A stretch of 64,000 nt of DNA, from positions 57,537,163 to 57,601,162 of the forward strand of contig CAXKWD010000007.1 in the NCBI GenBank assembly GCA_964059195.1. The letters are read 5' to 3'. Origin of the DNA: Ectobius pallidus (lineage: Eukaryota > Arthropoda > Insecta > Blattodea > Ectobiidae). The position numbers were made by a program, and so were the translations under genes. The notes beneath the pieces were generated by a model. That model did not search any database, was not told the DNA's origin, and saw only the letters and a program-made list of their open reading frames with translations. This document shows positions 37,472-46,273 of this stretch, piece after piece (the first letter of the stretch is position 1; each line of letters begins with the position of its first letter).

Positions 37472-37663
37472 ATGTCTACTTCGAAACGTCAACGTAAACA
37501 AGCACCCAAGCCAGCCGTGGAATTGGACAACGCTCTACAGGAGCTGTTAAACTACATGCATACTTCCGACGGTACGGAGCAATCTCCCGCAACAGAGCAA
37601 ACTGCACCCGCTCCGCCCTCGGACCAGATCCCCCGATGGAGAAGCCTGAGATTCCGCTCATAG
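37472..37663 (+). CDS. small Pro/Ala-rich protein, unknown
   Basis: 63 residues beginning MSTSKRQRKQAPKPAVELDN: a basic start, a short helix (LDNALQELLNYM) and a Thr/Pro-rich tail. The end overlaps the next ORF by 28 bases in another frame across a CCCCCG tract, so the two may once have been a single protein. Inverted CCAAT boxes (ATTGG) at 37351 and 37402 and a TATTAATA stretch upstream could serve as a promoter. Not recognised. Confidence 0.45.
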   Translation: MSTSKRQRKQAPKPAVELDNALQELLNYMHTSDGTEQSPATEQTAPAPPSDQIPRWRSLRFRS

Positions 37664-37962
37664 TCGCGACGCTCGAACGTTATGGTAATATGGACATTAC
37701 TATCAATGAGATGAAACCATTGCAAGATTTAGACGTTGGGAAACCATACATCATCAAACAAGCTCGTTCCGCTTTTACAAAGAACGGGCGACGTATAGTT
37801 TTGGATCTGCAGGGTGGAATTTCAGTGTTTCTACCGAACAGATTTAATAAAATGACCGAGGACCAGATTCAACAAGTGAACGAAATACGTCTTTCCTTTG
37901 TGTACTACGGATTAGAAATTAATCCCAGTGGATATTATTACCGTAATGTCGCCTTTGTGTAA
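37636..37962 (+). CDS. conserved Polinton small protein, possibly nucleic-acid-binding
   Basis: 108 residues with the pattern VGKPYIIKQARSAFTKNGRR, IVLDLQGGISVFLPNRFN, then YYGLEI…GYYYRNVAFV. The alternating strands and the G-x-x-Y-x-I…LP-x-R-F signature resemble small OB-like nucleic-acid-binding proteins, and I recall similar proteins in insect Polintons, but the function is a guess. The initiator lies inside the previous ORF, so reinitiation or a former fusion is possible. The frame is intact. Confidence 0.55.
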   Translation: MEKPEIPLIVATLERYGNMDITINEMKPLQDLDVGKPYIIKQARSAFTKNGRRIVLDLQGGISVFLPNRFNKMTEDQIQQVNEIRLSFVYYGLEINPSGYYYRNVAFV

Positions 37963-38302
37963 AAAGACACACAACCGGACGGAGTTAATGTGTAGCATTC
38001 GCAAGACGGGATAGTGGAAATGGATTACCTGACCGGGAAGTGTTAAGTGCATATTAGTATGGATACGAAACAGGTTTTTTTTCCTTGTGAACATAAATCG
38101 ACTCACATGACTGGAAAGCAGTACGCTGTGCAACTTAAACATTACCCCTATAACCTTCCTTTATATTCGTGTTCTATCAATTTTTTTACATCTACAGATG
38201 TCCACTTAACAGTATACTGGTACTATAATTTTTTGTAAGAAAGACATACGAACTTGCTAAATTTTGACAATGGATAAAGCTGCTGGTGGGAGGAGACTTC
38301 AC
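37963..38302. other. Polinton intergenic
   Basis: Contains a 63-residue open frame (38047-38238, MHISMDTKQVFFPCEH…) with no recognisable motif; probably chance. Confidence 0.4.
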
Positions 38303-38313
38303 ATATATATAAA
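38303..38313 (+). promoter_or_regulatory. TATA box for the acidic protein gene
   Basis: TATATATAAAG lies about 50 bases upstream of the ATG at 38364, a normal spacing for a metazoan TATA promoter. Confidence 0.5.
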
Positions 38314-38363
38314 GAATAAGAGTTGCAATATTACCATTACTTTACTGATCTACTGGTGTTAAA

Positions 38364-38819
38364 ATGTGCCCACGACGAGATGGCGAGGAGATTGTTGAGG
38401 AGGCTGTGCTCATCATCCCCGACGATGAAGAGGAGCAGCCACCGCAGCCACCCATCATATTCGTGACCCCTGACCCACCAGAATATGCAATCATTCATAT
38501 TCACAACGTGCAGGGGGATGAAACATCAGTCCTCGAGTACCTCCTAGTATACATGGTGATTTACGGTGGTGATGGTGAGGTCGACGAAACGGTCGTTCAA
38601 CCGTGCGGACACCCCAACAGAGCCACTGCTGATGACGTGGCGACGCACCCATGCATCAACCATCAGGAAGCTTGCGATGGAAGGCGTCACCTTACCCGAT
38701 GTCTGGTCGCTAAGGTGGGGCACCTCGATGTGTGGAGCGAGGAGTGTTATGCTGAATGTGCCCTCTTTAAGAAACTCCAAAATGCTGTAATTATTACTCC
38801 ATCACCTCGTTCTATTTAA
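38364..38819 (+). CDS. acidic protein with Cys/His-rich tail, unknown
   Basis: 151 residues. The N-terminal third is acidic and proline-rich (VLIIPDDEEEQPPQPPIIFV), the middle is hydrophobic (VLEYLLVYMVIYGG), and the C-terminal half holds several Cys and His (VQPCGHPN, HPCINHQEACDG, CYAEC) that could bind zinc. A TATA box sits at the right distance upstream. I do not recognise the family. An acceptor-like TTTTAG at 38860-38865, followed by an open 36-codon stretch and AATAAA signals, leaves open that the true 3' end is spliced. Confidence 0.45.
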   Translation: MCPRRDGEEIVEEAVLIIPDDEEEQPPQPPIIFVTPDPPEYAIIHIHNVQGDETSVLEYLLVYMVIYGGDGEVDETVVQPCGHPNRATADDVATHPCINHQEACDGRRHLTRCLVAKVGHLDVWSEECYAECALFKKLQNAVIITPSPRSI

Positions 38820-39262
38820 TTTTCGTGACGTGTGACTTATAATTTTTTTTCTTATGTGATTTTAGATCAAAGTCGTATTTTTTCACGGAGCTGTGTGCGA
38901 GGATGGAGCGGAATGTGTATTGCCGGACCACGATCCGAATAAAAAGTTAAAACATATTTTGAAAATGTTTCAATAAAAAAAATAAATGTGATAATACAAA
39001 ACCTGTGTAAAAATTTTATTTCATACCAAATTCATTCATTTAAAAGACAATGAGTGAATTCGGGTCTACATTATAACAACAACCCGCATGGTCCTAATTT
39101 TCCTGTCACATGCCATATGCATGTTTTATCTATTTTTTACAGGAAACCAGTCTACCTCACCAGCTGTTCTCAAGAGGAAGGTAATGCAGGTGTGGGAAAA
39201 AAATGCTGTGAACTTATGCAGGTTAAAGAAATTCTTCACATTTTGCAATAAACTCAATTTAT
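38820..39262. other. 3' region between convergent Polinton genes
   Basis: Contains AATAAA-type poly(A) signals at 38938 and 38972-38985 for the plus-strand genes, and the possible exon 38866-38976. The short plus-strand frames at 39054-39285 have no recognised motif. Confidence 0.4.
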
Positions 39263-39754
39263 TCAATGGATACATAAATCTTTAAAATCATAACGACTTT
39301 TCATCCACATTTTCAATACAGAGACATTTTGTAGCGAACAATTGAAATCATATCCGGGATGGAAAAGGCACATAGGCCTACAGTTTCGAATCTTGTTCAG
39401 CTTTGGCACGCCAACATCATCCAAATTTATTACTGGTCTTTGTAACATATATTCAAAGAATTTCGTTTTTTCAAGACCTTTACAATAAAGTTTATTATCC
39501 CACTGCAACACGTTCTCCACCACAGGTTTCAAGTCGTCGTAAGGCAAGTATCCGCTTTCCCAAGGTATTCCGTGTATGTGCGATTCAATATATCGTTGTG
39601 ATTTCACGTCAGGTGTTACACCCGTCGGTGGACACAATACGAAATGTGACATTCTTCCCTCGTGGCTTATTAATGCTACCTCTTTAGCAACAAATTCCTT
39701 GCTACTGGATTGGTAACCTTGAACATCCAATATGACGAAATTTTCAGACGACAT
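39263..39754 (-). CDS. conserved Polinton/insect protein, function unknown
   Basis: 163 residues with FVILDVQGYQ, KEFVAKEVALIS, FVLCPPTG, HGIPWESG, YCKGLEKTKFFEYML and FHPGYDFNCSLQNVSVLKMW. I have seen this block order in uncharacterised proteins of insect Polintons; the opening hydrophobic strand ending in D-x-Q and the late H…C-x-L-x-N-V recall RNase H-like exonuclease folds, but this is not established. The ATG overlaps the 3' end of the original capsid frame by 11 bases, so it belongs to the capsid transcription unit. The frame is intact. Confidence 0.65.
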   Translation of the reverse strand: MSSENFVILDVQGYQSSSKEFVAKEVALISHEGRMSHFVLCPPTGVTPDVKSQRYIESHIHGIPWESGYLPYDDLKPVVENVLQWDNKLYCKGLEKTKFFEYMLQRPVINLDDVGVPKLNKIRNCRPMCLFHPGYDFNCSLQNVSVLKMWMKSRYDFKDLCIH

Positions 39755-40943
39755 TGGTAATAATGTTGGTAAGAGCAGTATACTCTACGCAGCGATCATG
39801 CAGGATTAAACAGTAAGCCTTTGTATTTGCTGGGATGTTGTTTGTAGCAGAAATTTCAACTCTCGTAGTGCATGCTCCAGACTTCAGATCCTAGTTCTGC
39901 TTGGTGCAGTCCACCACAAAGAATGGTGTATGTTTTATAAAATCGCTCCTTTTAAGCAGTGGTGATGTGGAACGCTCGTAGTAAGAATCTTGAAATCTGG
40001 CATACATCTCATACAGTAATCCATACGCACCATTGGTGCTGCCTACATTGAAAGAATGGTATGGATACTTTTTATCGTTTAAATATACTGACACGTCCCG
40101 TACATCGGGTAGATCAAATTTTGAACCGTCTGCATCGTGTTTGCTTCTGTCAGTCTGAAATGCTACGATAACCATTCTAGGTTTTTGCAGCTGAGGTGAA
40201 GTTGTTACATTCCATGAAACGTTGGTTGCTTGTGGTAAACATGGTTGTTCATATAATTGCCAGCTTCTGAAATATATCTGCAGGGAGCTATCGCTTTCCA
40301 ACGATTTTAACAGTTTCAAGCGTTCAATGTCTGATACTTTAAGCATAGGAACAAACAATTCTATATCGGTGACTTTAATTTTACTAACTCCTCCCTTGGT
40401 GACGTGCATAGTGTTCTTAGCTCTCATAAGTACGAGTTCTAGTTTGCAGTTTAACAGAATTTTCTTGTAATCTTCAGCGACGCCTAGAATGTGGCTCAGC
40501 GGTATGCAAACGTTAAACTTTCCAGATTTTACAATGTCTTCAACAGTGTCAATACTGGGGTGTACCCATCCAGAGTTTTGCAGTCTGTCACAATCAGAAC
40601 TATTATAGGAGCAGATACCTTTCAGCAAGCTCGTAATACCTGGATTCCTAGTGCGATCCACGGTCTCTCCATGAATATTGAGTTTTATTTCATCGAATAA
40701 ATGCAAGAACCCATTATTCACAATTTTACCGACGTAATCAGCGTCTTTGTCAGATGTGATAGTGCCGCATATCGATATGAAACTCTGATTGAGCAACGCA
40801 TACAAGCTTTCTGCCTGAATGGGGATTCGTATCTCGTCGCTTTCGCCCAGAGCCGTAGTGTTATAAGGCTTAAGTCCATGATACTGCGAATTTTCAATAG
40901 CGTCTTCAAATAAAGTTTTATTATTTACGCTTAGAACGTCCAT
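39744..40943 (-). pseudogene. major capsid protein, one premature stop
   Basis: The open part (40943-39891, 350 residues) has blocks of the Polinton double-jelly-roll capsid protein: FLHLFDEIKLNIHGETVD, GICSYNSSDC, CIPLSHILGVAEDYKKILLN and the near-terminal FFVVDCTKQN. A TAG at 39893-39891 then interrupts it, but the same frame stays open for about 48 more codons with family-like sequence and ends at 39744, overlapping the next gene. The stop is therefore a lesion in a conserved C-terminus. This protein would form the hexon-like shell. Confidence 0.85.
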
Positions 40944-41094
40944 GCTGCAATACTAAAAATCCTAGAGATTCCAGATACTTCTTGTTAGCAGATGTTAACT
41001 TGCCGACGGTACAACGTTGATTACCAGGGCGAGCACGTTGCACCGACTTATATGCCAATTAAGCTGGTGAAGATTTATTGACGTTAAGCACCAT
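40921..41094 (-). pseudogene. tiny basic protein between capsid genes
   Basis: An ATG at 41094-41092 overlaps the 3' end of the penton gene by 11 bases. The frame meets TAA at 41061-41059 after 11 codons, then stays open for 45 codons with a basic sequence (SVQRARPGNQRC, KLTSANKKYLESLGFLVL) to a stop that overlaps the capsid ATG. Position, basic character and the neat overlaps suggest a small virion or core peptide. It is too short to assign by sequence. Confidence 0.45.
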
Positions 41095-41809
41095 TCTTCC
41101 TAATGATGATTTTCACCGACACTCGCTCACCTCTGAAATCGATAAGCCTTCCGTCCTGATCCACGAGTGATATGGTAATGTCCGTTATTTTTTCTATGTT
41201 GATTAACGGTAGAAAAATCAGGTTCGCTGGGGCTTCGGATATTTTATATCCTGGAGGAACCGTAGGGAAGACCTCGTAGATGGTGTGTGCTGGACGTCCG
41301 TTAATAAATGAGCCCATGGCCAAATTACAATGGACAGATATAGTGTTTACATGATTAATGTCTGGTTGCTTTGTAGACACCACTGAAGTCATTGCCGGAA
41401 TTCTGTCCTCTGTTGTAAATCCTAGTAAAGGACCCACAGAGTTTGGAACTTTAAAAGAGAGATCGAGAGAGCAAAATATTGTGGTGAGCAAAGTATTTGG
41501 ATTCACACTGACTCCAAAAACCACATCAGGATCAACAGTGGAGTTCGTTAATTTTTTTATAACGAGTGCAACATACTCCGAAATGTCTCGAATCTCATAT
41601 GTTCCCTTAGGAATGGTGATGACGTGTTGCTGTTCACCCATTATAACCATCAACGAATTGTTGGTCTCTGTAACGTTTGGAATAGAGTTGTAGGCATCGA
41701 GTTTCAACTTTGCAATCTCTTAGTCCACCCCATCTTCCAGTTCGATGGGAGGATAAATCGTGTTGGTTATTTCGGACGTCGATCCGCTTAGAGTGAACGT
41801 TTGAGTCAT
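41084..41809 (-). pseudogene. penton-like minor capsid protein, early stop
   Basis: The long open part has IPKGTYEIRDISEYVAL, HVNTISVHCNLAMGSFINGR, VFPTVPPGYKISEAPANLIF and DQDGRLIDFRGE, the signature of the Polinton single-jelly-roll minor capsid (penton) protein. The natural ATG is at 41809-41807, just downstream of a TATA box; it gives a leader with IYPPIELEDG before a TAA at codon 30 (41722-41720), after which the same frame is open to 41084. Apart from that one stop the gene looks complete. Confidence 0.85.
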
Positions 41810-41837
41810 TTTAACACTGTTAGTTGGGAGGTGTAGA

Positions 41838-41845
41838 CTTTTATA
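41838..41845 (-). promoter_or_regulatory. TATA box of the capsid gene unit
   Basis: TATAAAAG on the minus strand, about 30 bases before the penton ATG. The TAA stop of the upstream protease gene forms part of this box. Confidence 0.65.
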
Positions 41846-42182
41846 GTAAAAACGCTAAGCAAAGGTGGCCGCAAATCTCGGTGTTGTATTTTTGATAGCG
41901 TGTAAAGTTGTAAAACAGTTTAGAATTCGAACCAACATAATTTACAATTTCTGCAGGCGGTGGCAAGTCACCATAGCTGTCGAAATAGAACGAAGTGCCA
42001 CCACACTTTTTCAACGCCACCCAGTGCGTCCCAGGCCCCGAGGCGTCATCGAGATTTATAATGATTCGTTCCTGTTTATACGGTTTGGGAGGTAGTTCGT
42101 TTCGCATGTACACACCTCTGAAATGGGGTATATGTAGCTTCTTAGCATATCGCTCCAAGTCGTGGTTCGTTAGGGCTTTTTT
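41841..42182 (-). CDS. PRO: adenain/Ulp1-type cysteine protease
   Basis: The frame holds the catalytic set of adenovirus-type maturation proteases: His in GTHWVALKK, Asp in FYFDSYGDLP, Gln in RYQKYN and Cys in ICGHLCLAFLL, in that order. Such proteases cleave capsid precursors during virion maturation. No ATG precedes the conserved FRGVYMRNELP; the frame opens just after an A8 tract shared with the 3' end of the pVI-like gene, so the original start is lost or lies across that tract. The family is short (about 110-120 residues here). No stop interrupts the core. Confidence 0.85.
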   Translation of the reverse strand, partial: KKALTNHDLERYAKKLHIPHFRGVYMRNELPPKPYKQERIIINLDDASGPGTHWVALKKCGGTSFYFDSYGDLPPPAEIVNYVGSNSKLFYNFTRYQKYNTEICGHLCLAFLL

Positions 42183-42846
42183 TTAGACGAATTCCTCTGC
42201 CGGACGGATAAGGTTTTAAAAATAGTCCCTTGCCGTCTCTGTGCTGACGTATGAGCTCATCTATCCCCTCCTACTTTCCCAAAGCGATGCTTTATAGCAT
42301 GCGGTTATGCCGCACATGTTCTCCAAGCTGTTTCTTGTCGTTTTTTGCTGAATTGATAGCTTTAGCAATCTGCGCTCCAGCACCACCTAAAGCCCCAAGA
42401 GCAGAATAACCAGCAAGAATAGGTAACAGGGGTAGTATGCCACCTATTTTTTTAGGAGACGTCAAAACTCGTTTCTTTCTTTGTTTTTTGTTTTTCTTTG
42501 TTAACACTTTTCTGTATGCAGCCTTCAGTTTCTTAATTTCATCCAAACCAGCACCCATTTTAACTTTTCCCTTCATGATTTTCGAAACGGCATAAGCCGC
42601 CGCACGCTCCCCAAAACTTGCGTCGTGTGCTGTAACACGTTTAGATGCTTGCTGCGCCAATTTCAAGTCTGCTATATGTCGATCGTTTATATCCGAACTC
42701 TGCGCGTAGCTTATATCGTGTAACTTTCAGGCTTCGTCCAGAGGATTGATTCCTGTATCGCCTCTTTTTAATCGTTTTTCTAGTTTCGTGCCTGGACCAC
42801 AAAATTTATACTTTGGTATGTGTAGTTCAACAGGCAGGCAGTTTAT
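42170..42846 (-). pseudogene. phospholipase A2-like / pVI-like capsid protein, three stops
   Basis: One minus-strand frame joins three parts. First, a parvovirus-type phospholipase A2-like domain with FCGPGTKLEKRLKRGD, GINPLDEA and catalytic HDISY. Second, a lysine-rich region with a glycine/alanine-rich amphipathic segment (LPILAGYSALGALGGAGAQ). Third, a tail with GKGLFLKPY…GRGIRLKKKP. In-frame stops stand at 42729-42727 (TGA), 42294-42292 (TAA) and 42273-42271 (TAG). Similar proteins accompany capsid genes in Polintons and adinto-like viruses, and membrane disruption is the inferred role. No ATG follows its TATA box, so the start may be lost too. Confidence 0.75.
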
Positions 42847-42935
42847 TTATGAGCGTATTGATGATGCCGTCTCCACGGCGACGTTTACCTCGTTGTATTC
42901 GTGGTGCCACACTGACTGCTCCACCTGCACCGTCT

Positions 42936-42956
42936 GGCTATTTATAGGTATAAAAG
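42936..42956. promoter_or_regulatory. divergent double TATA promoter
   Basis: GGCTATTTATAGGTATAAAAG holds TATAAATA on the minus strand (42939-42946) and TATAAAAG on the plus strand (42949-42956), two bases apart. They serve the pVI-like/protease side and the ATPase side respectively. The plus box lies 30 bases before the ATPase ATG, so that leader would be only a few bases long. Confidence 0.65.
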
Positions 42957-42985
42957 CGGTTGCTATTACGCTATTATTTCTCACC

Positions 42986-43753
42986 ATGAAGTTTGAGAAG
43001 CAAAACGTCTCCTTGCAAGTCTGTCCCATAGAGCGGGTGGATTCGAACCATAGACGCAAACATAGCATATTACTACCCGATAGTGTTCGGTGTATTGCTT
43101 GTGGTTCATCAGGTAGTGGAAAGACAAACGTGTTAATAAACATTCTTCTACATCCCAACGGCGTAAAGTTTTCAAATGTTTACATTTTTTCAAGATCCCT
43201 TTTCCAACCGAAATATAAATTCCTTGAAGAAATTTTAGCCAGAGTTCCAGAAATCGGCTATTATAAATACGATAGCTGCGGAGACGGGATACCAGAACCA
43301 ACAGACGTAAAAGAAAATTCAGTCATCATATTCGACGATATAATGACGGAACCTCAAAGCCCAATAAGGAATTATTTCAGCATGGGAAGACACAAGTCGT
43401 TAGACATGTTTTATCTAGCCCAGTCGTATGCGAGAATACCAAAGCATCTGATAAGAGACAATTGTAACTTGTTGATTGTATTTAAGCAGGACGCTTTAAA
43501 TTTAAAACATCTATACGATGACTGCGTCAACGCAGACATAACTTTCGATAAATTCCTACAAATGTGTCGCGAATGTTGGTCTTTGGAGAAGTATGGATTC
43601 TTAACAATCTGTAAAGAGGATTCTATAGACAAAGGAAGATATCGAAGAGTTTGGATGAGTACATCGTTATATAAAGGTGTGTCAAGTATAGACGGTACTC
43701 ACAATGAACGACAGAGGGCTTATACGCACATGCAGAGGTGCTATGGGCGTTGA
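42986..43753 (+). CDS. ATP: A32/FtsK-type genome-packaging ATPase
   Basis: 255 residues from the ATG after the TATA box. Walker A is GSSGSGKT at residues 40-47; Walker B is VIIFDD ending at residue 118; FYLAQSYARIPKHLIRDNCN is the conserved sensor region. This is the HerA/FtsK-family ATPase that pumps DNA into capsids in adeno-like and poxvirus-like lineages. An upstream open stretch in the same frame (from 42746) antisense to the pVI-like gene is not part of it. Length matches the family and the frame is undamaged. Its 3' end overlaps the fibre-like gene by 50 bases. Confidence 0.93.
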   Translation: MKFEKQNVSLQVCPIERVDSNHRRKHSILLPDSVRCIACGSSGSGKTNVLINILLHPNGVKFSNVYIFSRSLFQPKYKFLEEILARVPEIGYYKYDSCGDGIPEPTDVKENSVIIFDDIMTEPQSPIRNYFSMGRHKSLDMFYLAQSYARIPKHLIRDNCNLLIVFKQDALNLKHLYDDCVNADITFDKFLQMCRECWSLEKYGFLTICKEDSIDKGRYRRVWMSTSLYKGVSSIDGTHNERQRAYTHMQRCYGR

Positions 43754-44391
43754 CAGATTTGGATCCCCGTTAATTGCACGATACATCGATAAAATAGCAC
43801 TATCTCGAGACGAAATAGGCAATTATTCTGTCAAAGGAAAACGAATACGCTACGTTGGACCTCCCACAGAGGGACACAATGCAGCAACAAAGGAATACGT
43901 GGATAAAGTTCTGGCGCAGAAAGATTTTCTCAAAAATGATGATTTTATTGATTCTCGAAACTTTGAATTGTTTAAAGCGACGGGGCAGGTGATGAATAAA
44001 TTTGCGGCTATGACACAGCTACTGATTCAGCAGCAGTCGGAGATTAAAGATCATGTTACTGTTTTAAAACACGTCGTGCATAGAACCGCTAGAGTTATGC
44101 AAGACATGCGCCAATCCAGTTTTTTTTCAACTCTACACCGGTACCCGCTTGAAGGTAATTTACAATGGAACCATAGAGGTTGTCGACAAGGGCGATTCAG
44201 ACGAATTGTTTGCAACGTTAAATGGAACAGCTGTACACATTAATCATCCCATACATGTCTCGAGTGGCGATGTGTTATTGATTAAAACCGGACAGTTTTC
44301 ACGCGATGTCCCTCTGACTATGGAATACATCTATAAAAACAGTGAAATCGCGAACATAAATAACACTCAGGATGAATCCGTCATTGAGTGA
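43704..44391 (+). pseudogene. fibre-like protein, frame break at T8 tract
   Basis: Residues about 12-70 contain GAMGVDRFGSPLIARYIDKI, then YVGPPTEGHNAATKEYVDK, resembling the short repeat seen near the base of phage tail fibres (D-A-A-T-K-x-Y-V-D), followed by helical, coiled-coil-like sequence (QVMNKFAAMTQLLIQQQSEI). At an 8-T tract (about 44121-44128) coding shifts by one frame; the second part carries VIYNGTIEVVDKGDSDELFA and a beta-rich end at 44391. Base-helix-beta-head organisation suggests a trimeric attachment fibre. I infer this from pattern only. Confidence 0.6.
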
Positions 44392-45104
44392 AGATCAAAT
44401 GCGTGTTAAAGAAGAAATTAAAAAACAAGCCGATTCAATACGAAAAAAATATTTATCGTTAAAAAAAGCCGACCTTAGTCGAAACATGAGTTTTCCGACA
44501 TCGTGCAGCCTATAACGCAACCATTGGAGCAGCTCGTCACTCTTAGCAAAGAAAAATCGCAACATGATAAAATGGAGGACACACCCTCTACGGATCAGAC
44601 CCCTGTAAAACATTAAAGGTCTATGTTGGAATCCGTGTATGGAAGAGTGTCTATATTCAGAAACTAGTTCAATTGAGACCTAGAAACGTTGACACCATAT
44701 ACGGTATAAAATGGCATCCAGAAAAACAAACTTTTTCGATCGGGGCACTACCCCTGTCGATAAGAAACGATGTCATACATATCGGTAATAAGAGATACCA
44801 AGCCCGTCGCGGATTAATGGAGCTGCTTACCAAAAACATACCCGACCCTAAGTTGTACACCGATAAAGACTTGGAGGTGTATAAGGAAATATTGGAGAGG
44901 TCAAGTGCGCACAAAACCGGATATGACGACAACGAGGAGATACGAGTCTCAAACAGCCAGAAATTTAAAAACGTCATTAGGTCGTTATTTCCCGATGAGG
45001 AGGCCGAAGTAGATGACGATCTCCAGACTCGAAAACTGGTCAGAGGAAAAGGGTTGTGGAAACAATCACATGCGAACCGGAAAATAGACTATATATATTG
45101 GTAG

Positions 45105-46273
45105 AACGATTGGTGCCGGTAGAACGATCGCCCCCTCCCGAACGAAGGGAGTTGCGGGAAGTGACAAAAACTCCTGAAGTGAGACAATCAGTCAATGAGA
45201 CCCCTAAAAGGGGATCCAACCTTCCGAACATAGACGCTAATTCCCGCATAACGGAAATTAATACATTTCTCAACGAAGTCTTGCCCAAAGAAGCAAAAAT
45301 ATCAGCTTCACGTCTCCAGCAAGTGAAAGATAAATTTCTGGAATGTGCTTTAATAATAGCGAAACAGGATGGTCAAATAAATGAACTGCGAAAAGAGAAT
45401 TCAAGGCTTCAAGAACAAGTTCTGGACTTAAGCAAAGAACACTCCAGTTTGTTAAAGCCAACGTACGCAAGCATGGCAGCTGTGGCGGCATCAAAACCCT
45501 CACATGAAAAGCATATCGAACAAGTGGCAGCCAACAAAAATCATGTAGTGTTCATCACCTCAAAAACCAATGTACAGCCAAGAAGTCTGCAGGAAAAAAT
45601 TAGAAAAATAATCAACCCAATTCAGGACAGAATTAAAATAAAAAATATTAAAACAACACCTAGGTCAGTAATCATAGAAACAGACACTGAGGAAGACATA
45701 AAAAAGATCCAGAAAAAAACGGAAAACAATGCTGAAATAAAAGTGGAACTGCCAAAGAAGAAGAGACCCCTGTTAATACTGTACGACATTCCAACTACTC
45801 TAACCAGTGAAGAGATAACAAATTTGGCATATCATCAAAACTTTTATGAGGAAATGAACCTAGAGCAATTTAAAACAAAATTCCTACCAAGATTCAAAAC
45901 CGGACCAAAGGAGAAGGCAACAGTCAACCATGTAGTTGAGGTAGATCCGACTCTGAGGAGACAGATACTACAAAAAAGGTACTTGTATCTCTCCTACACT
46001 GCCACAACACCAAAGGATTTCTTGACAATTGCACGTTGTGCTCGCTGTCAGGACCTTGGCCATGTAGCAAAATTTTGCAGACAAGAGAAATCAACATGTG
46101 GACACTGTGGAGAAGAAGACCATATGAAAGCAAACTGCGCTAAAATAAACCAGGCTGCAGTATGCATACCGTGCAAGCTACGAGGGAAATGCTGTAACCA
46201 GCAAAATTCGAAGGATTGCTCAACATACCGAATGCTGCTCAACCGGCATATTCAGAGGATAGACTATGGATAA
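45105..46273 (+). CDS. ORF1, Gag-like protein with zinc knuckles
   Basis: Open through the 5' edge of the element, so the natural start is uncertain. It has a coiled coil (KDKFLECALIIAKQDGQINE and the following heptads), a TYASMAAVAASK stretch common before the central domain of such proteins, a PRE_C2HC-like region, and at the C-terminus CARCQDLGHVAKFC, CGHCGEEDHMKANC and a third Cys-rich motif. Gag-like ORF1 proteins coat the element RNA. The stop overlaps the next ATG (ATGGATAA). Confidence 0.85.

Noticed and set aside
42746..42985. Upstream extension of the ATPase frame
   Set aside because: It is antisense to the pVI-like gene and runs through the divergent promoter; the ATG at 42986 after the TATA box gives the family-length protein.
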